NCBI GenBank assembly: GCA_016212665.1
Contig: JACREZ010000014.1
Location: 1 to 50,022 of the forward strand
Reading direction: 5' to 3'
Length of the DNA: 50,022 nucleotides
DNA from: Ignavibacteriota bacterium
GTDB lineage: Bacteria > Bacteroidota > Ignavibacteria > UBA10030 > SZUA-254
Under the pieces are notes generated by a model, which made no database searches, was not told the origin of the DNA, and saw only the letters and a program-made list of their open reading frames with translations. Position numbers and translations under genes: made by a program. Shown here in pieces: positions 1-9,149 of the stretch; position 1 is the first letter of the stretch, and each line of letters starts with the position of its first letter.

Positions 1-1
1 A

Positions 2-160
2 TTCTTCAATCCGAACGTAACCAACACCTTCAACCTCGGTGGTGGTGGTACCTGCAATCTTCGCCTCGGTTATGTGTTCACAGTTCCTGCGAACACAAAC
101 ATCGCTGGTGATGCATATGTTGGTCAAATTCTCACCAATGCTTACTACACTGGTCTATAA
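2..160 (+). CDS. C-terminal end of an exported or structural protein (partial)
   Basis: The frame is open from the window edge to a TAA at 158-160 and encodes the last 52 residues of a protein whose start lies outside the window. The fragment is glycine-, asparagine- and threonine-rich (it includes FNLGGGG and VPANTNIAGDAYVG) and alternates hydrophobic and polar residues as beta strands do. A strong terminator follows at once, then a chaperone and an usher gene. By position it could be the subunit of that system. The tail is loosely like that of DUF4402-type secreted subunits, but the match is too short to assign. The classical pilin signature (Gly at -14 and penultimate Tyr) is not exactly present, although the end is Gly/Tyr-rich. 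Confidence 0.55.
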   Translation, partial: FFNPNVTNTFNLGGGGTCNLRLGYVFTVPANTNIAGDAYVGQILTNAYYTGL

Positions 161-183
161 TATTTAACCTAGAAACGTAAGTG

Positions 184-239
184 AGGGGATTTGCGGGTTT
201 GACATGACTCGAAATGTATCCCGTCAAGTCCCCTTTTTA
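184..239 (+). terminator. Intrinsic terminator after the upstream partial gene
   Basis: AGGGGATTTG (184-193) pairs with CAAGTCCCCT (225-234) with one G-T wobble. The stem continues as GGG/CCC after a small bulge, and a T-run follows. It separates the upstream gene from the chaperone-usher genes and could allow the upstream product to be made in excess over them. Confidence 0.7.
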
Positions 240-295
240 TTTTTATGTTTCCGAATGTGGCTGAATTAAGGAATGATAATCATTTGACTACGAAG

Positions 296-1126
296 ATGAG
301 AACAAGGTTTTTTTATTTTGTAATAATTGCAGCATTATTCATCATACCGATATGTGAAGTTGATGCTGGTGTTGTAGTACGTCCACAATATTTATTTATT
401 GATGCACCATCGAAATCCGGTGTATTAACAATAAGTAATTCCGGGGATCAAACAATGGAAGTATCCATTGAACTAAAATATGGTTATCATTCAACAGACG
501 ATACAGGGAAAATATTAATTTTAATGCCTGACCAATTGCAGGCAGACGACCGTTCGATGGTTAATTGGATCCGTGCTTATCCATCGAGATTTATACTAGG
601 TCCATCAGAGTCTCAAGGTGTAAGAATATTTGCTAACCCACCCAGTGGTATGCCACCGGGCGAGTATTGGGCAAAAATGATTGTTACACCCAAAATATCT
701 AAATCAATACAGCAAAAAAATCGAAGAGGTCCTGCTATTGAAATGATTACAGTTGTTACCGTACCTCTTCATTATCGCGTAAAACCAGTAGTTGCCGGAA
801 TTGAGCTTGTTGGAATAAAAGATATTAACCGCGAAAGTGGTTTGGTTAAAACGCAGGCAAATTTTAAACGTGTTGGAAATTCTTCTTTCTGGGGTACATT
901 GCAATGCAGAGTTCTTAATAGCTCTGGTAGGGTTGTTGGGACGTTGGATAGAAATCTTGTTATTTACAAAGACCTCAAAATGAATCTTGAAATACCAACC
1001 GATTTTACAGGAGGGGGACCATATACGCTTGAATTAACGGCAGTAACAAAGCGCACAGATATTCGCGCAGATTTATTGGTGAATGCAGAACCACAACGTT
1101 GGACATTTCCTATAACACTACAATGA
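296..1126 (+). CDS. PapD-like periplasmic chaperone
   Basis: A 276-residue exported protein. An in-frame ATG lies 51 nt upstream (245), but translation from 296 puts a clean signal peptide (MRTRFF, a hydrophobic core, then VDAG) at the N terminus, so I prefer 296. Residues about 25-150 read as a PapD-type immunoglobulin domain: VVVRPQYLFID as strand A, a short beta strand VLTISNSG, and RFILGPSESQGVRIFA, which matches the P.xF.LxP..Q.VRI motif of fimbrial chaperones. The second half is beta-rich. Such chaperones bind pilus subunits in the periplasm by donor-strand complementation and deliver them to the usher. The stop overlaps the start of the usher gene (ATGA), which indicates translational coupling. 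The pattern of motifs is convincing, but the sequence is divergent from enterobacterial chaperones. Confidence 0.75.
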   Translation: MRTRFFYFVIIAALFIIPICEVDAGVVVRPQYLFIDAPSKSGVLTISNSGDQTMEVSIELKYGYHSTDDTGKILILMPDQLQADDRSMVNWIRAYPSRFILGPSESQGVRIFANPPSGMPPGEYWAKMIVTPKISKSIQQKNRRGPAIEMITVVTVPLHYRVKPVVAGIELVGIKDINRESGLVKTQANFKRVGNSSFWGTLQCRVLNSSGRVVGTLDRNLVIYKDLKMNLEIPTDFTGGGPYTLELTAVTKRTDIRADLLVNAEPQRWTFPITLQ

Positions 1127-3711
1127 CCAAAATCTGGATACTTATAATCATTTTGTGTTTGCTTACTTGTTCATTCGGTACGAGTTTATATGCCGGAGGT
1201 GAAGGAGCAACAAGTTCTTCGAATGAAGAGTCTATTCCTGTCGAATTACGATTAAAGGGCGCGGGGAGTGTCGAATTGTTTATTCTCCGTAAAGATGGTC
1301 GTACATATCTTCCGGTAATCGAACTCTTTAAATTCTTACGCATTAATTTAAATGTATCGGCTGACAGGCGTCAAGTTAATGGTTTTTTTCTTAGTAAAGA
1401 CACTGCCTATACGTTAGATTTTGATAATCGCATATCTACAATTCGCGGAAGAAGGATTTCTATAACAGATGAACTCTTTATTATTTCTACTCAGGATATT
1501 TATTTAGATACTGAGTTACTTTATGAAATCTTTGGCATAAAATCCGATTATAATGCGCGTCGTTTAGTTGTTACGATTACAAGTTCCAGGGAAATGCCTG
1601 TCGTAACAATATCGAAAAGACAAAAAAACCGTGAAAGAATGTTCCAAACCCAGGAAATGCCGACCGCTGGGTTAAGTTTAGATCGCTCTCCTTTTTTCTT
1701 TGGCGGAGCGAGAGTAGATTATCGGTTTAATACGATTGTTGGACAGCATCGAAAACCACTTCATCACTATCAAATAGGATTTGGAACGCATATTATTGGC
1801 GGGGATTTACAAGGGAAGTTCCAAGGAGTGCATAATAAAAAAGTTACCGAAAATAATTTTACAGGATTTATACGGTGGCCTTTTTTTGACGGTGAAATTG
1901 TTCGTCAAGTAATTGTAGGTGACTTGCAACCGGATTTGGAGCCTTTGTACATTGGAAGTATAAGAGGTATCGAAGTAACAAATCGTCCTGCGCCAAGACG
2001 TTTAACGCTGGCATCAGAACTTTTTTCTATTGATGCACCTGCATCGCAGGAAGTTGAACTCTATCAAGGTGGTAGACTTTTATCTTACTATCCCGGTTCG
2101 ACCGATGGTCAATATAAATTTCAATTAGGTATCCCTTATGGCAATTCCGATATTGAAGTCCGTGCTTATGATGATTGGGGCGGACTGGAAATTCAACGAT
2201 ATCGGTTTAATGTTTCACAGTTAATGGTGCCACCCGGAGAATTCCAGTATAGTATAAAGGGGGGAGAATTACGTCGTTACAAAAAAGATTTTTATGCAAA
2301 AGGTAGAGTTGATTATGGTGCATCATCATCATTGACTGTTGGACTTGATGCTCAATATGTTGATATCCGGGATGATGGTCAACAATTTTACCCGGCAATA
2401 ACTGCGGAAGCAGCATTGCGAGTTACTCCCGGTATTTTAGGTGAATTTGCTTTTTCTCCTCTGCTTGCTTCAAAGTTTTTATTGAACGGTTCATTTCCTT
2501 CGCAAGCATATATTACGTTCGCCCATTACTGGTATAAACGAACTTCACCTCTTAACTTAAGTAGGGCGATTGAACAAACGAGTTTATCTGTCAATGTTCC
2601 GTTTTATTTTAATACTTACGGTGTTGTGTTTAATGCACAAGCAGAGCAAAGCATTTATGAGGCTCTTCGTCGCCGTGCAATACTACCCCGACTTGAAGGT
2701 TATACTCAAGGATTGCGCTTGTCCATCAGTATGAATATCGGAAGGATTAATTATTCTAGTGACAGATTTTCTGATTTTTGGACAACACGGTTAAGTTCTT
2801 CCGTACGAGCCCCTTTGAGTTTTATTGTTTCGGCTGCAATCCAGTATGACCATAAAGCAAAAAAATTGCAAAATGTGCAGTTGACTGCAAGTCGTGGAAT
2901 AGGGAAGAATTTGCTTGTGATAGGGTCGTACAATCGTTCGTTTTTACCGTCGTTTGTATCAGCATTCATACAGTTGTCCTATGATTTGCCGTTCTTACGT
3001 ATTGATGTTCGTGGAATGCGTGTCGATGGAGAATTCCAGTATAACCAAGTGTTAAGTGGAAGTGCGCTAACTTCAAGTACTCTGACCGATTTCTTCTTTG
3101 ATAATCGGTTGCGTCTTGGAAGATCTGCAATTCATTTTCGCCCATTCATTGACCAAAATTCTAATGGATTATTAGATGGTTCAGAAAGATATATTCCTGA
3201 TGTTTCAGTGAAAACATATGGTCCTCAAGTTACTGGTATCGGCTACAAAACAAAGAGCGGTCTCATGATTCCTAATGCTGAGGCTTACCAAAATTACATT
3301 GGTTATTTACCAAAACAATCGTATGAAGACCCACACTGGATTCCGAGATTTGGTGCAGTATCTGTGATGCCCGACCCCAATATTTTGAAGGTGGCAGACT
3401 TGCCAATCGTTGTCGGTGGTATTATCAATGGAAAAGTGACACAAACCGTTGCCGGAATTTCAGGACAGGCAACTGAAGGAGTCACTGTCACAATCAGCGA
3501 TGGTACATTCAGTATGAAAACAAAAACGTTTTCAACCGGTGAGTTTAGTTTTATTGGTGTGCCTCCCGGTCGGTACGTCATTTCCATCGCTCGTGATGAA
3601 TTAACTGCCGCGGGTCTGCGTCCAATTCAATCAGAGGTAAATATTGAAGTTCGGGCTAGACCTGAAGGTGACATTGTTGAAAATGTTAACTTTGAAGTGG
3701 TTGAACGCTAA
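1123..3711 (+). CDS. Outer-membrane fimbrial usher-like protein
   Basis: A protein of about 862 residues, starting at the ATG that overlaps the chaperone stop. The in-frame ATG at 1099 would only lengthen the stretch before the signal peptide. After the signal (MTKIWILIIILCLL) an N-terminal region like usher N-domains precedes a long beta-barrel. GDLQPDLEPLYIGSIRGIEV and the plug-like stretch with EVELYQGGRLLSYY and IEVRAYDDWGG fit the middle/plug domain of ushers, followed by a LMVPPGEFQYSIKGG-type strand. The C-terminal part has LRPFIDQNSNGLLDGSE, an extracellular-type calcium-like loop also seen in CS1/alpha-type ushers, and ends in a carboxypeptidase-regulatory-like beta-sandwich (TFSTGEFSFIGVPPGRY). 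Ushers are the assembly pore for surface fibres. The length fits the family (about 800-900 aa). Confidence 0.72.
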   Translation: MTKIWILIIILCLLTCSFGTSLYAGGEGATSSSNEESIPVELRLKGAGSVELFILRKDGRTYLPVIELFKFLRINLNVSADRRQVNGFFLSKDTAYTLDFDNRISTIRGRRISITDELFIISTQDIYLDTELLYEIFGIKSDYNARRLVVTITSSREMPVVTISKRQKNRERMFQTQEMPTAGLSLDRSPFFFGGARVDYRFNTIVGQHRKPLHHYQIGFGTHIIGGDLQGKFQGVHNKKVTENNFTGFIRWPFFDGEIVRQVIVGDLQPDLEPLYIGSIRGIEVTNRPAPRRLTLASELFSIDAPASQEVELYQGGRLLSYYPGSTDGQYKFQLGIPYGNSDIEVRAYDDWGGLEIQRYRFNVSQLMVPPGEFQYSIKGGELRRYKKDFYAKGRVDYGASSSLTVGLDAQYVDIRDDGQQFYPAITAEAALRVTPGILGEFAFSPLLASKFLLNGSFPSQAYITFAHYWYKRTSPLNLSRAIEQTSLSVNVPFYFNTYGVVFNAQAEQSIYEALRRRAILPRLEGYTQGLRLSISMNIGRINYSSDRFSDFWTTRLSSSVRAPLSFIVSAAIQYDHKAKKLQNVQLTASRGIGKNLLVIGSYNRSFLPSFVSAFIQLSYDLPFLRIDVRGMRVDGEFQYNQVLSGSALTSSTLTDFFFDNRLRLGRSAIHFRPFIDQNSNGLLDGSERYIPDVSVKTYGPQVTGIGYKTKSGLMIPNAEAYQNYIGYLPKQSYEDPHWIPRFGAVSVMPDPNILKVADLPIVVGGIINGKVTQTVAGISGQATEGVTVTISDGTFSMKTKTFSTGEFSFIGVPPGRYVISIARDELTAAGLRPIQSEVNIEVRARPEGDIVENVNFEVVER

Positions 3712-3723
3712 GAACCTACAATC

Positions 3724-5997
3724 ATGAGTTTATCATCACATGTTATCTCTCGATATGTTACGAGGGGGAATTTATTTTTTATTCTTGCGTTGTGGTTTTT
3801 CATTGCGCTATCTACTTTGTTTGCACAAAATATTTCCAAACAAAGTGAAAAGCAGATTGAAATTATCAGTAATGCAGTTGATGAAAACCAATCGGTAATT
3901 TTTGAAAGTCAATACGATTCGGATTCTTTCGAGGAGCAAAGTTCCCGTCTTGTTTCCCCGAACGATTTATGGTTTTGGTTAAATCCATATCCACAGGGGA
4001 ATGCGTTGTATGGACTTTCGATAACACCCTCAGGTAATATTCTCGCAGTTGGGCAATTTGGTTCTGCCGTTGGTTCTACCGACGCCGGAACAACATGGTC
4101 ATTTCTTCCCGCCTCATTAGTATCACAAAACAGACTGACGTGCATAGAAATGATTGATGACAATATCGGTTTTGCAGGTGGACTGTATGGTACTATTCTC
4201 ACAACTAATGACGGAGGCGCAAGTTGGTCAAAATTGCCAACCACGTTCAGTCATTCAGTGAACAATCTTAGCTTTTTAGATGCAAACACAGGATGGATTG
4301 TCGGAAACGCAGGTATGGTAGGACAAACCAACGATGGAGGTGCATCATGGTCCCTTCAATCACTTTCTATTACGAAAACTTTACGTGATATTGATTTTGT
4401 ATCACCGGGAAATGAAGGTTGGCTCGTCGGTGATGCTGGTGAAATTTATTATTCGAATGATGGGGGTGGTACATGGACGTTACAAACATCGAATACATCC
4501 AACACACTATCCACAGTTTTTTTTCTTGACGCGAATACAGGATGGGCGGCAGGTAAAAGCGGAACCGTATGTCGGACTGTTGATGGCGGTACAACCTGGA
4601 ATGTTGTAAATTCATTTCCGCAGTGGGTAACAGAAATATTTTTTATTGATGCTAACACGGGGTGGGTTGTTACAAGTAACGGAAAAATTTACCGTTCAAA
4701 TAATGGCGGCGCAACATGGGTAACACAAAGTTCGGGCGTTTCATCATATGAGTGGCTGTCGAGTATTAAGTTTCTTGATGTGAATAATGGCTTTGCTGTT
4801 GGACTGAGCGGTAGTATTTTGAAAACAACGAATGGAGGAACTGCATGGACAAAAGCATCGCGCGGTTTTAATGCGGATATCTGGTCAATGCATTTTCCGG
4901 ATACATCTTCCGGTTGGACGGTTGGCGCGTCCGGTTCTGTGTACAGAACGACAAATGGCGGACGTAACTGGACGAGTAAATCAATTACGCTTTCCGGGTA
5001 TTTGCGCGATGTATTTGCATTTGACACTTCCAATGTTGTTGTTGTTGGAGATAGAGGAAAAATATACCAGTCAGTGAACGGCGGAGGAGTCTGGCTTTCA
5101 CGAATTGCTGGTACAAATGCAAATATTAATGGAGTGTATTTTACCGATGCTTCAACCGGATGGGCGGTAGGTTCCAGAGGTACGATTTTAAAGACGACAA
5201 ATGGTGGAACGAGTTGGGTATCTCAGTTATCCGGAATTCCGGCAACTCTGAACGATGTGTATTTTACAGATGCAAACACAGGTTGGGTGTGTGGATTTAC
5301 GGGAATCATTCTCGGCACAACCGACGGCGGAGACGTTTGGACAGCGTTACCTTCACTTACTGGTAAACCACTATACGGGTTATCTTTTGCAGATGCTAAT
5401 CTTGGAATTGCGGTAGGTGAGCGCGGGACTATTCGTCGAACAACCGATGGTGGGTTTAACTGGGATTCAGTTGCTTCTGGTGTAGCGGCATTACTCTATT
5501 CAGTGAAGATGACAGACCTTTCGAATGGTTGGGCAGTTGGAACAAAAGGAACAATACTCTTTACCAACGATGGCGGGTTGTCATGGTCAAATCAGTTTGC
5601 ACCGACGACGCAACAACTTCGTGCAATCAGCGCTGTGGATAGCACTATTGTGTGGGCTGGCGGGAAAGCCGGGGTTGTGTTACGTTTCGGGACAGGCACG
5701 CTTTTGAACACTTCAACCTCAGCAATTACAAATTTAGAATCACGAAATTATCCCAATCCTTTTAATCCTTCAACTTCTGTTATTTTTGATTTACCTGAAA
5801 ATGAATTTATTACTGTAAAAGTATTTGATATCCTTGGGCGAGAGGTACATACTTTGATACAAAACAAGGAACTTGAACGAGGAAACCATTCACTTAGTTT
5901 TACCGGTGATGATTTACCGTCAGGTCCTTACTTCTATAGAATAATTTCATTATCCGGAAAATATTTTGCCACTGGAAAAATGTTACTCCTAAAGTAA
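3724..5997 (+). CDS. YCF48/BNR-type beta-propeller protein with T9SS sorting domain
   Basis: A 757-residue secreted protein starting 12 nt after the usher stop, so probably in the same operon. The first 35 residues form a signal peptide ending in LFAQ. Residues about 75-665 hold 13 repeats of about 43-45 aa with the motif (T/S)(N/V/T)(D/N)GGxxW and, between them, FLDANTGWxVG. This pattern is that of YCF48-like and BNR/sortilin repeats and would form two propellers of six or seven blades. The last 85 residues are a T9SS type A sorting domain (NYPNPFNPSTSVIFDLP ... KMLLLK), so the protein should cross the outer membrane by T9SS and be anchored or released at the surface. There is no catalytic motif. 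It may bind a partner or the fibre made by the preceding genes, which is inference from position. Confidence 0.85.
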   Translation: MSLSSHVISRYVTRGNLFFILALWFFIALSTLFAQNISKQSEKQIEIISNAVDENQSVIFESQYDSDSFEEQSSRLVSPNDLWFWLNPYPQGNALYGLSITPSGNILAVGQFGSAVGSTDAGTTWSFLPASLVSQNRLTCIEMIDDNIGFAGGLYGTILTTNDGGASWSKLPTTFSHSVNNLSFLDANTGWIVGNAGMVGQTNDGGASWSLQSLSITKTLRDIDFVSPGNEGWLVGDAGEIYYSNDGGGTWTLQTSNTSNTLSTVFFLDANTGWAAGKSGTVCRTVDGGTTWNVVNSFPQWVTEIFFIDANTGWVVTSNGKIYRSNNGGATWVTQSSGVSSYEWLSSIKFLDVNNGFAVGLSGSILKTTNGGTAWTKASRGFNADIWSMHFPDTSSGWTVGASGSVYRTTNGGRNWTSKSITLSGYLRDVFAFDTSNVVVVGDRGKIYQSVNGGGVWLSRIAGTNANINGVYFTDASTGWAVGSRGTILKTTNGGTSWVSQLSGIPATLNDVYFTDANTGWVCGFTGIILGTTDGGDVWTALPSLTGKPLYGLSFADANLGIAVGERGTIRRTTDGGFNWDSVASGVAALLYSVKMTDLSNGWAVGTKGTILFTNDGGLSWSNQFAPTTQQLRAISAVDSTIVWAGGKAGVVLRFGTGTLLNTSTSAITNLESRNYPNPFNPSTSVIFDLPENEFITVKVFDILGREVHTLIQNKELERGNHSLSFTGDDLPSGPYFYRIISLSGKYFATGKMLLLK

Positions 5998-6059
5998 CAC
6001 CACAAGTCATCTAACCGCTCTGACGGCGATTGCATTGCCGTATTCATTATCATTTTATT

Positions 6060-6091
6060 TTTGCAATCAGGTTCTATAATTCATAATTATT
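6060..6091 (+). promoter_or_regulatory. Possible sigma-A (Bacteroidota type) promoter
   Basis: TTTG at 6060-6063, a 20-nt spacer, then TAATTATT at 6084-6091, 26 nt before the ATG at 6118. The -33 box is perfect and the -7 box is weak. Its 20-nt spacing is the same as in the stronger sites of this window. Just upstream (6023-6041) is a weak hairpin, ACGGCGA/TTGCCGT, without a clean T-run. Confidence 0.3.
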
Positions 6092-6117
6092 TATAGAGAA
6101 TATTTAAAAGTAATTCA

Positions 6118-6813
6118 ATGAAAAAATCAATAGCGACCATTATTATTTTCTTATTTCTATTTGTCGTGCAAAGCCTTATTGCACAAGAACCTGATTCTGC
6201 TGATAAATCAAACCAAACTCAGGAAAATCCTATTGAAAAAATCAGTGAGAATACGTACCGTATTGGAAAACTGATTCTCAATAGTCTTGATGGTACTGTG
6301 AAACTCAATGGTACATTCAATATGGAAAAAGGAATAATTGAATTACTCGCGTGTGCGACAGGCGGCAAAACGCATGAGAGTGTCATTGTCCTCGATGTCG
6401 TTCCATATCATCTTCAAGTTGCAATGATTTTGCTGGGACTGAAATACAAGGGGGGTGTTGAATATCAGGGGGACCCAAGTACGCCCCAGGGCGACTCGGT
6501 AGAAATTTGGGTAACATGGAAGCATGAGAATAACGATATAACGGTTCGTGCTGAGGATTTAATTTGGGATGTCAAACAGTCAACTTCTATGGAACATACG
6601 CCATGGGTTTTTGTCGGGTCAAAAATGGTCGAAGGAAGATTTATGGCAGACCAGGAAAAATCGTTGATTACGACATTCCACGACCCATTCACAATTTTTG
6701 ATAATCCTTTACAGGGTGGTTCGAATGACGAACTGTACACAGTGAACGAAAAACTTGTCCCGAAAAAAGGAACTCCGGTTACACTTACAATCAAAACCTT
6801 ATCTAAAAAGTAG
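6118..6813 (+). CDS. YdjY-domain exported protein
   Basis: A 231-residue protein with a signal peptide (MKKSIATIIIFLFLFVVQSL-IAQ). Residues about 45-190 match the YdjY domain. The diagnostic stretch GGKTHESVIVLDVVPYHLQ lies at 82-100 and is followed by MILLGL and a late WVFVGSK segment. YdjY-domain proteins are exported and of unknown biochemical role; the Escherichia coli member is in a ferredoxin-associated operon. There is no lipobox cysteine right after the signal, so it is probably periplasmic. The TonB-dependent receptor begins about 110 nt downstream and may be co-transcribed, but a functional link is not shown by the sequence. Confidence 0.7.
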   Translation: MKKSIATIIIFLFLFVVQSLIAQEPDSADKSNQTQENPIEKISENTYRIGKLILNSLDGTVKLNGTFNMEKGIIELLACATGGKTHESVIVLDVVPYHLQVAMILLGLKYKGGVEYQGDPSTPQGDSVEIWVTWKHENNDITVRAEDLIWDVKQSTSMEHTPWVFVGSKMVEGRFMADQEKSLITTFHDPFTIFDNPLQGGSNDELYTVNEKLVPKKGTPVTLTIKTLSKK

Positions 6814-6926
6814 TCACCTGACTATTTTTGGGAATAATATTCTCAAATGAAAATTTGAGTTGCTCTTTCTCTCAGTTTTGCAGTCAACAAAAATATCACT
6901 ACTCACAACATTTATTTAGGATTTAT

Positions 6927-9062
6927 ATGAAAACAAAATCTTATCTCTTAATATTTCTCTTGACTACACAAACAGTTCTCAGCGCTTACGATGCAAAAGA
7001 GTTGTTCTTTCGTCCAATCAATTCACAAACTTCTGTTCTCTTTCAAGAAATGACTGAAGGAAACTCAGATGTGCGTTTGGATTCTGATTCAGACAAAGTG
7101 TTTCCCCTTCCGCAAATGGTTATTACAGCAACCCGTACTTCACAAAACAGTTTTGAAATCCCCCGTGAAATCGTAACGGTTCAGCAAGAGCAATTTGAAA
7201 AGAGAGCCACGCGTTTTACACCCGATGCGCTGTCCGAATCGCCCTCCATTACTGTGCAGAAAACAAACTACGGCGCCGGCGCTCCGATAATTCGCGGGAT
7301 GATAGGAAATCAGGTGCTATTATTAGTAGATGGAATCAGATTGAATAACTCCACATTTCGTTTTGGTCCGAATCAATACTTAAATACAGTCAGTCCGTTT
7401 CTTATTGATAGAATCGAAATTGTGGAAGGTCCCGGTTCGGTGTTATTTGGGAGTGATGCGTTAGGCGGAACAGTGAACCTCATTACGCGAGATATAAAAA
7501 ATCAGTCTGTTTCTGGTGTGCGTTTACTGACCACGCTCTCAACTGCTGACCAGAGTGGTGTAAGTCGGTTAGATTATACAACGCATGTTGGAAATATCAG
7601 TATGAATCTCGGAGGCGGCTATCGAAAGCATGAGGATTTGCGGAGTGGTCAGGGAGTTCAACCAGCCACAGGTTTTTCCGGTTATGAAGGAGATGTGAAG
7701 TTACGATATTCTGTAAACGAACAGGATGAATTGAATGCCTCATATCAGTTTACACAATATGAGGATGTTCCGAGAACGGATAAAATTGCATCGGGCGATG
7801 ATAAAAAATATATGTTCAATCCTCAGCGAAGGGAACTATCGTATCTTTCGTATGATGCGTACGGCATAACAGAGTTTGTTCAACTGATGAGAGTTACGTT
7901 GAGTTATAACCGTCAGGTGGAGGGGCGTGAAGAAATCACCACGAAGAAACCAACAATGGAAACACGAGACATGGATGAGATTCAAACAGTAGGGGCTTCA
8001 GTCGAACTTCATTCATCCTTGAATGAGCAGAATTTACTGACATATGGTTTGGAATGGTATTCAGATTACGTTTCCAGTCGAAGAGATACGGTGAATTTAG
8101 CAACGAATTTTTCCGGTTCGGTGAAATCTCAGTTCCCGGATGGAACACGATACAGAACATTCGGCGCATTTCTTCAAAATCAATTTTCATACAACCCATT
8201 TTCCGTTATTGCTGGTGTCCGATATAGTGCGTTCAAGTTCCAGGGAACACTAGGTGTACCGTTTGGGGAGACAGTGAGCACTCCGAGCGATGTAACATTC
8301 AGTCTCAACGGTCTTTATAAAGTAGTGGAAAATCATCTCAATTTTATTGCAGGAATTTCTCAAGGATTTCGCGCACCCAATGTTGATGATATTGCCGTAT
8401 TCGGAAAATCAGGTTCGGGCGCGGGTGCACGGTTTGATACGCCGAGTCCTGAATTACATCCGGAAAAAAGTATCAATATCGAATCCGGGTTGAAATATCA
8501 GGATGAAAAATCGAACGCAACTCTGTTTTTCTATACATCAAATTATACAGACCTCATCGTTCCTAAACCCGGGATATATAACGGCGATGATTCATTATCC
8601 GGCTTGCGTGTGTATCAAAGACAGAATGTCGGTGAAGCGAAAATTCAGGGCATTAATTTTTCCGGGAGGTATAGACTTACACCCACCCTATCACTCCGTT
8701 CCGAACTAAGTTGGACGGAAGGAACCAATACTTCAGATAATGAACCGCTTTCAAGGATTCCGCCGTTTCGAGGAATCATTGGATTGACTTTCCAAGAAGA
8801 GAAATATTGGTTCGAGTACCAGAATTTATTTGCAACCGAGCAAACACATCTCTCGACTAATGATAAAAAGGATTTTCGTATCGGTCCAAACGGTACAGCC
8901 GGATATTGGATTGTGAATCTCCGAGGGGGATATTCTTTTTCCGAGCAATTATCGGCAAACATGATGTTGGAAAATGTCTTAGACCGGCATTATAAAATAC
9001 ACGGCTCTGGAGTTTATTCGCCGGGACGAAATGTTATTTTGAGTTTAAAAATTGGTTTGTGA
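6927..9062 (+). CDS. TonB-dependent outer-membrane receptor, heme/hemoglobin-receptor-like
   Basis: Translation from the ATG at 6927 gives 711 residues with a signal peptide (MKTKSYLLIFLL ... LSA) and an AGGA ribosome site a few bases upstream. An ATG at 6828 only adds 33 non-signal residues. A TonB-box-like MVITATRTS is at residues about 64-72. The plug follows, with APIIRGMIGNQVLLLVDGIR, IEIVEGPGSVLFGSDALGG and VNLITRD, and then a 22-strand-type barrel. GFRAPN (about residue 480) and SPELHPEKS (about 507) resemble the FRAP and NPxL boxes of heme and hemoglobin receptors, so heme or another metal chelate is a reasonable substrate guess. No SusD-like partner is nearby, which argues against glycan import. 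The barrel ends in LSLKIGL without the usual terminal aromatic residue. Confidence 0.85.
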   Translation: MKTKSYLLIFLLTTQTVLSAYDAKELFFRPINSQTSVLFQEMTEGNSDVRLDSDSDKVFPLPQMVITATRTSQNSFEIPREIVTVQQEQFEKRATRFTPDALSESPSITVQKTNYGAGAPIIRGMIGNQVLLLVDGIRLNNSTFRFGPNQYLNTVSPFLIDRIEIVEGPGSVLFGSDALGGTVNLITRDIKNQSVSGVRLLTTLSTADQSGVSRLDYTTHVGNISMNLGGGYRKHEDLRSGQGVQPATGFSGYEGDVKLRYSVNEQDELNASYQFTQYEDVPRTDKIASGDDKKYMFNPQRRELSYLSYDAYGITEFVQLMRVTLSYNRQVEGREEITTKKPTMETRDMDEIQTVGASVELHSSLNEQNLLTYGLEWYSDYVSSRRDTVNLATNFSGSVKSQFPDGTRYRTFGAFLQNQFSYNPFSVIAGVRYSAFKFQGTLGVPFGETVSTPSDVTFSLNGLYKVVENHLNFIAGISQGFRAPNVDDIAVFGKSGSGAGARFDTPSPELHPEKSINIESGLKYQDEKSNATLFFYTSNYTDLIVPKPGIYNGDDSLSGLRVYQRQNVGEAKIQGINFSGRYRLTPTLSLRSELSWTEGTNTSDNEPLSRIPPFRGIIGLTFQEEKYWFEYQNLFATEQTHLSTNDKKDFRIGPNGTAGYWIVNLRGGYSFSEQLSANMMLENVLDRHYKIHGSGVYSPGRNVILSLKIGL

Positions 9063-9149
9063 CTTCTGTAACACGGAGATAAATCAAATTATTGTATTTT
9101 TTGACAGATTTTTCGTGCTTGCTTGCATTGAGACATCAACAACGCTATT

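Noticed and set aside
6828-6926. Upstream start for the TonB-dependent receptor
   Set aside because: The added 33 residues precede the signal peptide and have no ribosome site; the ATG at 6927 has one.
7936-8199. Minus-strand 87-codon open frame within the TonB receptor
   Set aside because: It lies wholly inside a well-supported gene and has no features of its own.
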